A stretch of DNA of 43,680 nt from Candidatus Poseidonia sp. (GTDB lineage: Archaea; Thermoplasmatota; Poseidoniia; Poseidoniales; Poseidoniaceae). The position numbers and the translations under genes were made by a program. The DNA lies in NCBI GenBank assembly GCA_030827745.1, contig JAURDW010000009.1:1-43680 (forward strand), read 5' to 3'. Shown here piece after piece: positions 17,344-26,179 of this stretch. Positions within the stretch are counted from its first letter, which is position 1. Each line of letters opens with the position of its first letter. The notes beneath the pieces were generated by a model. It saw only the letters and a list, made by a program, of their open reading frames with translations, had not been told where the DNA came from and did not search any database.

Positions 17344-18198
17344 TTATTCAATTTCCTGAAGCGATTTGCTCACTTGAAGCCGTTGCAACCCGGCGGAGGA
17401 AGTGCGCCACGCACGGGTACCTTTGCCGGTGGATTCGATCAATTCCTTGCCTTTGAGTTCATTGAGGTGGTGACTGAGCAACTGGCGTGAAATTTCAAGC
17501 CGCTCTCTTAATTCCCTCGTCGTTGTGCCGAGCTGACCCTTTTCGGCAAGCACCTCAAGGACAGCAAGTCGGGTGCCCGTGAGTGGGTTTTGGAAGCGCC
17601 ATCGTTCGGTTTGAGAGACGAAAGAAGACGCGTATCGTCGGTTCTTTCCTGCTTTCCATGAGAAGATTTTTCCCTCCCGTTCAAGGTTGTTCGTGTGGTA
17701 AGCGGTCACGCCGTTAGCAAGACCAAGACCATCGCGTAATGCCGAAAAGTGAATGCCTGCGTTGGCTTCAATAAATCCGAGAACTCTCCCTTTGGTCAAA
17801 TCATCGCCACGATGATGGCCTTTTCGTGCGAGCATGGGCGCGACAAGGGCAACCAACAAAATCACGCGCATGAACTCAAAGACCATTCCCGAAAAAAACA
17901 CCAAGCCCATGCCGAGCAACCCTCCGGTCAAGAAGAATGCAGGGCGAGCCCCCGTTTCCCCTCCGTTGTCTTCGGGGGCTTTGGCTTCGGCGACGGGGGC
18001 ATCAAAACGGTCAGATTCGGTATCAGCGGATTCGTCGGTTTCTGTTGCTTCGTCGGTGGTTTTTGGGCCAAACGCTTCGTCGCTGGGGGCGGCCTTCTCG
18101 CTTGCAAGCCAGCCGTCGGAAGATGCCGTGTAGCCGCCGTACGCCGCCGAGAACAAGCAAGTCAACAAGAGAAGGCGGACCGGCCAAACCCCTCGCAT
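17344..18198 (-). CDS. Membrane-anchored winged-helix transcriptional regulator
   Basis: N-terminal signal/TM, acidic linker, TM segment (FFLTGGLLGMGLVFFSGMVFEFMRVILLVALVAPML), then two wHTH-like segments (GRVLGFIEANAGIHFSALRDGLGLANGVTAYHTNNLEREGKI; LGTTTRELRERLEISRQLLSHHLNELKGKELI). Confidence 0.8.
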   Translation of the reverse strand: MRGVWPVRLLLLTCLFSAAYGGYTASSDGWLASEKAAPSDEAFGPKTTDEATETDESADTESDRFDAPVAEAKAPEDNGGETGARPAFFLTGGLLGMGLVFFSGMVFEFMRVILLVALVAPMLARKGHHRGDDLTKGRVLGFIEANAGIHFSALRDGLGLANGVTAYHTNNLEREGKIFSWKAGKNRRYASSFVSQTERWRFQNPLTGTRLAVLEVLAEKGQLGTTTRELRERLEISRQLLSHHLNELKGKELIESTGKGTRAWRTSSAGLQRLQVSKSLQEIE

Positions 18199-18252
18199 GA
18201 GAAGAACAAAACAACGAAGGCTATCAGCGCCGTGGTAAAATGCTTTGACGCC

Positions 18253-18921
18253 TCAAATCGGAAGCAGCCCTTGAGATGCGGCGTAACCAAGCCCCGCCAA
18301 CAGGCCAACCAAGAGCAAAACAAGGCGGCCTCGCTTTCCCTTTTTCTTTGGAGTTGGTTCGGCTGTGACGGGCACGACCACAGGAAGTTCGGGAAGCGCA
18401 TCCAAAGGGGGCAATTGACCGGGCAGAGGCAGAGGGAGAGGAGCGATCATCGGTCCGGTATCCGCTTCAATCTGAACGCGGTCTGGGTAGAGTTCATCGA
18501 GGTCTTCAAGGCCCGGGGCGGTTGGAATCGGCCCGAGAATCGTCGACCACGCAGCTTCGAGGGCTTCGTTTGAAATCGGTTTTTGCAACCACGTCACCGC
18601 TCCGGCTGAAAACGCAGCATCCCTTGCCACCTCGGCCATACGGCCAGGAGCGACAAAGACGATTCGACTTTCGCCGCCGTGTTCCCGCATTTCTAACGCT
18701 GCCAGATGGCCATCAAGCGATGGAATGTCCAACGAGAGCACGACCAATTCGGGGTCGAGGCGGATATATTCATCCACTGCCCTGTCGCCGTCTTCGCAAC
18801 TTTCAATCACAAAATTTCGTGTCTTGAACAAGTTCGCCAAACGCATGGATGACATCGGGTTGTTGTCAACGATCAGCACGGTGGGTGCGGTTTCGTCCTC
18901 AACCTGCGTCACCAATCCCAT
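18253..18921 (-). CDS. Response-regulator-like (pseudo-receiver) protein with C-terminal TM anchor
   Basis: Receiver fold pattern VLIVDNNPMSSMRLANLFK...ELVVLSLDIPSLDG...WLQKPIS; C-terminal KKKGKRGRLVLLLVGLLAGLGYAASQGLLPI. Confidence 0.8.
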   Translation of the reverse strand: MGLVTQVEDETAPTVLIVDNNPMSSMRLANLFKTRNFVIESCEDGDRAVDEYIRLDPELVVLSLDIPSLDGHLAALEMREHGGESRIVFVAPGRMAEVARDAAFSAGAVTWLQKPISNEALEAAWSTILGPIPTAPGLEDLDELYPDRVQIEADTGPMIAPLPLPLPGQLPPLDALPELPVVVPVTAEPTPKKKGKRGRLVLLLVGLLAGLGYAASQGLLPI

Positions 18922-18965
18922 GCGAATCGTTTCGTGGGAGAGGGCGCTGGCTCATCAAACAACCG

Positions 18966-19346
18966 CTATTCTTCCTCGTTCTCTGCTGGAGTTGACAGGT
19001 CTTCTGTCGGCCCGGCCCGGGGCTGAGCAAAGGTTTCCCTCACCACTTCGCTCTGGGCTTGCTCTTCCTTTCGCTTTTGATGGACCTGAGGGGCTTTCGT
19101 GAAGTGCATTTGGAGTTCGCTGATCACCGCTCGAAGCATTTGCGTTTCACGGTCGCTCAGGTTCCCCAGTGTTTTTTTCTGAAACATTCGCAGCACCTCG
19201 ATGCCCTCTTTGGCTTCGAGAAGGTTGTAGTGGAACCCACCCTCATGGTCGGGCACGTACCCCATGTGAAGCATCGTCGACCTCTGGAGCATTTGGACGA
19301 CTTGGAAGAAACGGGCAGCGTCTTCGTCAGCAAACATATCGGCCAT
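18966..19346 (-). CDS. DUF1844 family protein
   Basis: MADMFADEDAARFFQVVQMLQRSTMLHMGYVPD...NLLEAKEGIEVLRMFQKKTLGNLSDRETQMLRAVISELQMHF; likely start 19346 rather than 19505. Confidence 0.75.
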   Translation of the reverse strand: MADMFADEDAARFFQVVQMLQRSTMLHMGYVPDHEGGFHYNLLEAKEGIEVLRMFQKKTLGNLSDRETQMLRAVISELQMHFTKAPQVHQKRKEEQAQSEVVRETFAQPRAGPTEDLSTPAENEEE

Positions 19347-19383
19347 GGAATACGCTGGACGCCGGGGTTCTTTTGTCCTGCGC

Positions 19384-20784
19384 TTAAGCAAAGAGTTGGT
19401 CCAACAGCCACGTGGGTTGGAATTGCAGAAGGTCACCGTATTCTTGGCCAATGCCGGCAAACACAATTGGGCGGCCGGTCGCAAAGGCAATCGAGAGGCC
19501 GGCACCGCCTTTCGCGTCGGTGTCCATCTTCGTCAGCACGGCCCCGTCAAACCGCATGATGTCCTGGAACATCTTCGCTTGCTCAACAGCGTCGTTGCCT
19601 GCCAGCGAATCGCCAACGAACAGGGTGAGGTGCGGGTTGGTCACCTTGCGAACTTTGTTCAGTTCGTTCATCAAGTTGGTTTTGTTTTGCATCCTCCCAG
19701 CAGTATCGACCAGGACCACGTCAATTCCCTTGGCCTTCGCAGATTCAATCGCATCGCGAGCGATAGCGGCGGAGTCGCCGCCACGCTGGCTGGAGATGCA
19801 ACGAATTCCGAGGCGGTCGCAATGAGATTCCAGTTGTTGAATGGCTCCGGCGCGGAAGGTGTCGCCTGCTGCGGCGATGACGGAATGCCCGTTGTTGAGC
19901 AATCGGTGGGCGATTTTCGCCGCCGTGGTCGTCTTTCCGGTTCCGTTCACGCCCACCAGCATGATGACAACGGGGACGTCTCCGCTGTCAAGGAAGCCCT
20001 TGACGGTGGCATCAAAATCCCAGTAACCGGCCTCCAAGAGGCCGTGAAGCGCTCGCTTGAGCGCTGCTTCCAACACCTTGGAAAGTTCGGCTCCTTTTCG
20101 GAGGCGAGCGCCGACCAAGGCGGAGCGCAAACTGTCAATGATGGCGTTCGTGGCGTGATGCGAGATGTCGGATTCAAGCAACACCCATTCAAGTTCCTCG
20201 AGCAGGTTTTCCAAGGCTTCACCGGCCTTGATGATGCGTCCGCCTTCAGCGACCACACCACCACCGAGGTCCACGTTGATGCTGGAGCCAACCTCGGTCT
20301 GAATGGATGTGGACTGAGTTCCGCCTCGCGGAGCATGCTGAACCTCGACCAATTGCCTGCCCGTTGTCGTTCGCATCATAGCAAGGTCCACGCGGGAGCC
20401 TTCGGGCCGAGCCACTTCGACGCCACCGCGTTTTTTCATCGCCTTGGCTGCTGTGGCTGCTTTTCGTTCCTCGTCGCGTTTTTGTCGCTCCATCCGTTTC
20501 CGTTCTTTCTTTGAGAGATGGAGAGGGGCGGTGGGTTCATCGTCGTCCCACGTGTCCCATTCATCCTCGGCCGAAGCATGTGACGTCGAAGGCGGGTGTT
20601 CCGTGGACGGAGTATCGTCCACGGCGTCGACATCGTCCCAATCCTCATCAGGAACCGTGCCGGGCGTGGCGGTGGCGAGGTGGTTCTTGGCCTCCTCGGA
20701 GTCGGCTTCCACCGAAAGGGAGTCCCCGTCGGTTTCGTTTGCAACCTCGTGGATTCGTTTGCGGAAGCGGTCAAACAATCCCAT
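19384..20784 (-). CDS. ftsY: Signal recognition particle receptor FtsY
   Basis: VGVNGTGKTTTAAKIAHRL, DTFRAGAIQQLE, VLVDTAGRMQNKTNLMNELNKV, LTKMDTDAKGGAGLSIAFATGRPIVFAGIGQEYGDLLQF. Confidence 0.97.
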   Translation of the reverse strand: MGLFDRFRKRIHEVANETDGDSLSVEADSEEAKNHLATATPGTVPDEDWDDVDAVDDTPSTEHPPSTSHASAEDEWDTWDDDEPTAPLHLSKKERKRMERQKRDEERKAATAAKAMKKRGGVEVARPEGSRVDLAMMRTTTGRQLVEVQHAPRGGTQSTSIQTEVGSSINVDLGGGVVAEGGRIIKAGEALENLLEELEWVLLESDISHHATNAIIDSLRSALVGARLRKGAELSKVLEAALKRALHGLLEAGYWDFDATVKGFLDSGDVPVVIMLVGVNGTGKTTTAAKIAHRLLNNGHSVIAAAGDTFRAGAIQQLESHCDRLGIRCISSQRGGDSAAIARDAIESAKAKGIDVVLVDTAGRMQNKTNLMNELNKVRKVTNPHLTLFVGDSLAGNDAVEQAKMFQDIMRFDGAVLTKMDTDAKGGAGLSIAFATGRPIVFAGIGQEYGDLLQFQPTWLLDQLFA

Positions 20785-20795
20785 AGCGTTCCCTC

Positions 20796-21368
20796 TCAGT
20801 CATCCAGTGTCAAATCGTTGCCGAACATGCCCCGTTTGCGTGGCCGGCGAGCGGGCGCAGGTGTGGAAGGGGGGGTCTCTTCTGATGTCGCTGTTTCCGA
20901 TTCATCCGCAGGAGAAACTTGAGCAGGGGCCTGCTTCATTTGCTCAGCGAGGGCGTTGAAGGTTGTGGCCGCTTTGGCCAAAGATGCTTCCGTCTGGTCG
21001 GCTTGAACGTTGAGTTCATTGCGCAAGTGCTGGATATCGCTTTGGCGGTCGGCCGTGATGGTGCGTGCTTCGCTCCAAGGCCGTTCGCCGAAGATGCCCG
21101 AGCCGAGGTCAACCAACGCCACACCTTCCGCTTGACCGGTGTGGCGGTAAGGAAGGCTCACCCCCGAGCCAATTGGCAAGTGGGTCGAAATAGAGTGTCC
21201 GCTTTCATGACCCAACAAAGCGTTGAGAACGGCGTCCGTAACAGCATGTTCAGCAAGCACGGTGTCGACCTGCTCAATTCGCAGGTTGATTTCGTCCAGT
21301 CGCTTTCGCAACCCCTCGACTTCTTGTGCCAAGCGTTGGAGTTGGGCACGGTCCACCATGGCGTTCAT
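20796..21368 (-). CDS. pfdA: Prefoldin alpha subunit-like protein
   Basis: Coiled-coil / beta hairpin / coiled-coil pattern; LPIGSGVSLPYRHTGQAEGVALVDLGSGIFGERPWSEA; start 21368 or 21359 (ORF extends to 21461). Confidence 0.78.
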   Translation of the reverse strand: MNAMVDRAQLQRLAQEVEGLRKRLDEINLRIEQVDTVLAEHAVTDAVLNALLGHESGHSISTHLPIGSGVSLPYRHTGQAEGVALVDLGSGIFGERPWSEARTITADRQSDIQHLRNELNVQADQTEASLAKAATTFNALAEQMKQAPAQVSPADESETATSEETPPSTPAPARRPRKRGMFGNDLTLDD

Positions 21369-21515
21369 GCCTCGGAGTTGCTTGGGGTTGAAGAAGCCGG
21401 CGCTGCACGGAGGTGGCCCTGTGCGTGATGCTGGTGATGGGTTGGACCGAGACTCATCCATGTGCGGGGGCTCTGGGACGGTCTGTCAAATCCAGCGACC
21501 GTCCGAGGGGTTCAC

Positions 21516-21788
21516 TCACTCTTCTTCTGCAACGGGGGCAAGCGTGCCGCCTTGGGCGGCGATCTCGTCGCGGAAGTGGTGAAGAACGGTTGGTTCGGTG
21601 GAGGTGCGGGGGTCAATTTCGCTCGTTCCGTCAATGTGAATGCTCCGTCGCTTCATCCGATGACGAGAGCCGAGGATGGAGTAAACATGTTCGTTGGCTG
21701 CCTCTCCGCTCGGTGCGGGGACATCGTAGGAAAAGGGCTGTCGTTGGCTGCCAAAGGGCGCCGTTCCAGTTACACGGTAGGCCTTCAT
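21516..21788 (-). CDS. rpl18a: Ribosomal protein Rpl18a / LX (L20Ae)
   Basis: MKAYRVTGTAPFGSQRQPFSYDVPAPSGEAANEHVYSILGSRHRMKRRSIHIDGTSEI. Confidence 0.88.
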   Translation of the reverse strand: MKAYRVTGTAPFGSQRQPFSYDVPAPSGEAANEHVYSILGSRHRMKRRSIHIDGTSEIDPRTSTEPTVLHHFRDEIAAQGGTLAPVAEEE

Positions 21789-21886
21789 CGGTCCGCCGAC
21801 TTCCCATCCAACTTTAAACGCGCTGGCGCGTGGTGGCTTGAACAAGCAACCGATAGATTGAGGCAAAACCGACGACTGGAGTTTCC

Positions 21887-24800
21887 ATGCGGGCTGAATG
21901 GATGGTGCTGTTGCTCCTCCTTCCCTTGGCCTCGGGCTTGCAAACGCCGGGAACGCCCCACGCGCCCCCCTTGCCTGTGGTCTCGGGCCACGAGCGACTT
22001 CTCGTGCTCGATGAGGGGGTCTGGACCTCAGCCGACTGGCAAAACCTCTTGAAGAAGGGCGTTCAACCGTTGCGTTCTGTTTCACCTGAGGCGTTGCTGG
22101 TTTGGCAAGAAGGTCAAGTGGATTGGGGCGATAACGTCGCCGTTCTCCCGTTCAACGATGTCGCCTACCTCCAACCGCTCCATCCCCAACAAGATGGCCA
22201 CGGGGCTGTCCGAGTTGTGTTTGAGCCTCGGCTGCCCCAACCTGCGGTGGACCGCATCAACGAACGTCTCTCGGCAATGGCTTCCGTCCCACCAACGGCC
22301 AGCGAAGGCGTTGCCTCCTTGCCTGCATCGTCGGTTATCGATTTGGTGAATCCTTGGTCGGTCACCGACCTTCTCGACCTCGAAGGGGTTCTTTGGGTTG
22401 AACCGGTGCTCACACCATCCGCACGGAACGGTCAAGCGTCCGGCCTCATTCAAGCAGGAGCGTTGGATTCGGAGCCGTTTTGGAGCGTGGGACTGAACGG
22501 CCAAGGCGTGGTGCTGGGGGTCGCTGATAGCGGTCTTGATGCCGACCACGCCTGTTTTCGAAACGCCTCCACGGCCACTGGACCTCACTCAGAACCTTCG
22601 GCAACGTACCCCGCCGTGGGGGTCTTTGGCGAAAGCCATCGCAAAATTCTCCACCTCAACACCTCCATCGACGGCAACGATACGCCGGGTCATAGCGATT
22701 ACCGGCACGGTACGCATGTGATTGGTTCCTTGGGGTGTTATGACGTGGAAGCTCATCGCAACGCCGACTTCCCGGCCAACGGCTCAACCGTCGCCTACGG
22801 GACAAAATTGGTCGTGCAAGACATCGTCTCGGAGGACGGGTGGTTGCCGCCTTCTGTGGACGAGTTGTTGTGGGAAGCGTCTTCTTACGGGGCCGTGATT
22901 CACTCCAACTCGTGGGGCGATGACACCACGGCCTACACGCAGCGAACGGGCACGTTTGATGCGTATGCTCGAGCCATGCCTTGGTCCGTTGCGGTCATCG
23001 CCCCAGGCAACAGCGGGGAAGGGGTTCTTGAACCTGCGAACGGTCGTAATGTGGTCGCTGTAGGTGCCAGCACCAAAGCGTCTGAACCGGAACGATGGTC
23101 AAGCTCGTCTTACGGCCCTACCGAAGCAGGAACGGACGGTGTGTTTGTTCTCGCGCCGGGAGCCTCCATCATGTCTGCAGGGGGTGACGGTTTCTGGTCA
23201 ACGAACAACAACAACCTGCGCCCTTCGTCCGGGACAAGCATGGCCACGCCACTCGCTTCGTCCGCAATGGGCATCCTGCAGCAAATGTACGAAGACGGTT
23301 GGCTTCACGGTGCTCATGAACCCCTGGCATCGGTGACGATGGAGCGACCTGCTTGGTCGTCTGCCACGGTACCGGACAATGTTCTGCTGGGTGAGGGTTT
23401 TACGCCGTCGGGCCCACTTCTACGGGCCACCCTCGCTCTTGCGACGCATCCTCTGAGCGACGTTGAGCGAAACGGAGGAGAGGGGGGCGATATCCTCCAC
23501 AACCCCTACGACGGCTGGGGTGTCACGAATCTTTCTCGCCTCATCGATATCTCGGCGTTGGAAAACGGTACGTCGCCCTCCTCTTCGTTGTGGGTCCACG
23601 ACAGTTACCGTCTGGACAAGGGGGGCGTTTCACCGTGGTTCCAAGACCACGCAAGCGAAGCAAACAACCTCACGGGATTCGCCAACACCTCGTGGGACGG
23701 CGCGGGTGCTTCGGGTCCGTTTCTTCAGACCGGCGATGTGTTTGAACAGCGCTTTTCCCCCCTCTCCAACCGGTCTGTCCGCTTGCGATTGGCCTTTCCA
23801 GCCCAACCCGAACCCGCTCTGGTGGACGATCTGCAGTTGCGTGTGGTGCTCGAGGACGGGCGCGTGCTGCTTGCCGACCGATTGAATGCCTTGGGAGAGC
23901 CCGTGAAATACAATGCCACCGTGGCGGATTTCAACGATTTCGATGTTTTTCCCAATTCAAACGAGACCGTGGTGGGCCTTGATGTCCCGGCCCACTACTT
24001 GGCCAACGCTTCTTGGTTTGATGTTCAGGTGGTCGCGCGCTACGTTCAACCGGGCGGCGTTCAAGGAAGCGTTGGCTTGGACGGGGACGCTACGGGGTTC
24101 AGCCTGGTGGTTCAAGGTGTTGAACGGGATGCCACCGACCATCTTGACGGGGACGGAGACGGCGTGGCCAACTTCAACGACCGTTGTCCATTTGAGGACG
24201 CTTCGGCAGCCGATGCCGACCGAGACGGGTGTTTGGACGATGGCGACGGTGATGGTGTCGTCGACCCCGTGGACGAATGTCCTTCCATCAACGCCTCTGA
24301 ACACGATGCAGACCTCGACGGTTGCTTGGACGACAGCGACGGCGACGGTGTAACGGATGATGTGGATGCGTGCTTCACCCAAGACATTGCGTGGCCGGTC
24401 ACCGCCACAGGGTGCTATCCAGTTGATGTTCCCCCCTCACTCAACGTGCACCTTGCCCCCTTGAACAACTCCACGCTGGTCGATACGGTGCAGATTGAAT
24501 GGTCCCTTGAAGATGCAGACGGAGACAACGCCAACGTCAGCATCAGCCTCGTGTTTTCTGGACAGTCTACCCCCCCGTTAGCAAGCTGTTCAGGCACCGT
24601 TCTCGTCTCGGAGATTCAATCCTGCGAATGGGAGATTCCTGCCGATCTTGCACCGTACTTCATCGCAGGGGCCACCTATGACATCATCGCAAGCGTTGAG
24701 ACTGGCAACCGATCACCCGCATCAGCAACGGGCGACCGAATCTTGGTTCTTGTGAGCGGTGTCGCCCTTCCCGAAAAGGCCGACGCAACTTCAGAAATGT

Positions 24801-24985
24801 CGGAGGCTGAAGTTGGGCAATCGGCGGTCTTTATCGCCCTCTTTGGCCTTCTGCTGGGCGCCCTCGTGGCGCGCTGGAACCGCTCTCGCTCCCGAGTCAA
24901 CGACCACTTGGAGATTGCGGCTCCGTTCCGAGAGCGACATGAAAACGAGGTCCCGGTGGCTTTGGATGAAGAATCGCCTTCTTGA
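21887..24985 (+). CDS. Secreted/cell-surface subtilisin-like (S8) protease with TSP3-type Ca-binding repeats and C-terminal TM
   Basis: Triad motifs LGVADSGLDADH, HGTHVIGSLGC, SGTSMATPLAS; DGDGDGVANFNDRCPFEDAS repeats; TM FIALFGLLLGALVARWNRSRSR; N-terminal signal peptide. Confidence 0.95.
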   Translation: MRAEWMVLLLLLPLASGLQTPGTPHAPPLPVVSGHERLLVLDEGVWTSADWQNLLKKGVQPLRSVSPEALLVWQEGQVDWGDNVAVLPFNDVAYLQPLHPQQDGHGAVRVVFEPRLPQPAVDRINERLSAMASVPPTASEGVASLPASSVIDLVNPWSVTDLLDLEGVLWVEPVLTPSARNGQASGLIQAGALDSEPFWSVGLNGQGVVLGVADSGLDADHACFRNASTATGPHSEPSATYPAVGVFGESHRKILHLNTSIDGNDTPGHSDYRHGTHVIGSLGCYDVEAHRNADFPANGSTVAYGTKLVVQDIVSEDGWLPPSVDELLWEASSYGAVIHSNSWGDDTTAYTQRTGTFDAYARAMPWSVAVIAPGNSGEGVLEPANGRNVVAVGASTKASEPERWSSSSYGPTEAGTDGVFVLAPGASIMSAGGDGFWSTNNNNLRPSSGTSMATPLASSAMGILQQMYEDGWLHGAHEPLASVTMERPAWSSATVPDNVLLGEGFTPSGPLLRATLALATHPLSDVERNGGEGGDILHNPYDGWGVTNLSRLIDISALENGTSPSSSLWVHDSYRLDKGGVSPWFQDHASEANNLTGFANTSWDGAGASGPFLQTGDVFEQRFSPLSNRSVRLRLAFPAQPEPALVDDLQLRVVLEDGRVLLADRLNALGEPVKYNATVADFNDFDVFPNSNETVVGLDVPAHYLANASWFDVQVVARYVQPGGVQGSVGLDGDATGFSLVVQGVERDATDHLDGDGDGVANFNDRCPFEDASAADADRDGCLDDGDGDGVVDPVDECPSINASEHDADLDGCLDDSDGDGVTDDVDACFTQDIAWPVTATGCYPVDVPPSLNVHLAPLNNSTLVDTVQIEWSLEDADGDNANVSISLVFSGQSTPPLASCSGTVLVSEIQSCEWEIPADLAPYFIAGATYDIIASVETGNRSPASATGDRILVLVSGVALPEKADATSEMSEAEVGQSAVFIALFGLLLGALVARWNRSRSRVNDHLEIAAPFRERHENEVPVALDEESPS

Positions 24986-25094
24986 GCCTCAATTTCCCCC
25001 TTGCTAGGAGGAAAAAAAGCCAAACTTGCGAGGTGAACCTTGAAGGCCAGTGCCTTGCTCGGTCAACCTGCCCCAAGCGGCAAGGTGACGAAAA

Positions 25095-26099
25095 ATGAGC
25101 GACCGCCTGTATGTTGGAATTGACCTAGGAACCTACCAATCAACCATCGCCTCGAGCGCTGGAAAATTGCACACCATCGAAACCGTCGTTGGACGCCCAA
25201 AGGACCCCGTGGCCCGGAACTTCCTCGGCCGTGACGTGCTGTTTGGTGACGATGCGCTCAAGAACAAACTTGCATGCAACCTTTACCGACCCATGGCCGC
25301 AGGCGTCACCCAAGACGATGAAGCGAACCTAGCAGCAGCCAAGGCCTTCGTTTCCCACCTCCTTGAAACCGTTGACCCCGAAGAGTTTGATGAGGTCCTC
25401 GGCGTCATCTGTTCGCCCAGCCACGTTTCGTTCACGGACAAATCCAACCTTGTAGCAACACTCCGCGGCCAGGTGAACGCCATCATGGTCGTGACCGAGC
25501 CCTTCGCTACCGGCTACGGGATTGACCAGCACATGGGTTCGATTGTGGTTGACATCGGGGCAGGGACCACCGACATCGCTCGCCTCTACGGAACCTTCCC
25601 CACTGACGAGGACCAGGTGACCATCACCGAAGCCGGGGACTGGTTGGACAACGAACTCATGACCCTCATCAAGAAGAAGTACACCGGCGCTCAAGTGACC
25701 AAAGACATGGTCCGCAAGTGGAAAGAAGCCTCCTCTTACATCGGGAGCGAAACCCGGGAAGTCACGGTTGACCTCTCTGTGGAAGGAAAGCGTCAAGTCG
25801 TCGATATTGGAGATTTGATTCTTGAAGCCTGCGAACTCATCGTACCGAAGATTGGAAACGCGATCAAGAAGATCGTCGCAGGCGCTGACCCTGAGTACCA
25901 ACAACTCTTGCGCAACAACATCATCCTCTCTGGCGGAGGCTCCCTCATTGAAGGCGTTGCTGAGCGCATTGCCAAGGAAATTTCCGACATCGGTGACGTC
26001 AAGGTTTGGTGTGTTGAGGACCCCATCAACTCGGTGGCAGCAGGCGCGCTCAAACTCGCCAGCGAAATGCCAGACGACATGTACACCGCCATCAACTGA
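25095..26099 (+). CDS. MamK/MreB-type bacterial-like actin
   Basis: Phosphate-1 GIDLGTYQSTIAS, VVGRPKD, TEPFATGYGID, phosphate-2 IVVDIGAGTTDIA, DEDQVTITEAGDWLD, adenosine motif ILSGGGSLIEGV. Confidence 0.88.
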   Translation: MSDRLYVGIDLGTYQSTIASSAGKLHTIETVVGRPKDPVARNFLGRDVLFGDDALKNKLACNLYRPMAAGVTQDDEANLAAAKAFVSHLLETVDPEEFDEVLGVICSPSHVSFTDKSNLVATLRGQVNAIMVVTEPFATGYGIDQHMGSIVVDIGAGTTDIARLYGTFPTDEDQVTITEAGDWLDNELMTLIKKKYTGAQVTKDMVRKWKEASSYIGSETREVTVDLSVEGKRQVVDIGDLILEACELIVPKIGNAIKKIVAGADPEYQQLLRNNIILSGGGSLIEGVAERIAKEISDIGDVKVWCVEDPINSVAAGALKLASEMPDDMYTAIN

Positions 26100-26179
26100 A
26101 ACGGCGGCGAATCCGGGGTGTGAAATACGCCCTGTGAACCCGATGCCGTGCGGGAAGGTTCAAGTGTGGTAAATCTGCG

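Noticed and set aside
19345-20514. 389-aa plus-strand ORF
   Set aside because: Antisense to ftsY and DUF1844 gene; explained by GC-biased codon usage leaving open shadow frames
25095-26099. Magnetosome island
   Set aside because: Only a MamK-like actin is present; no other mam genes seen
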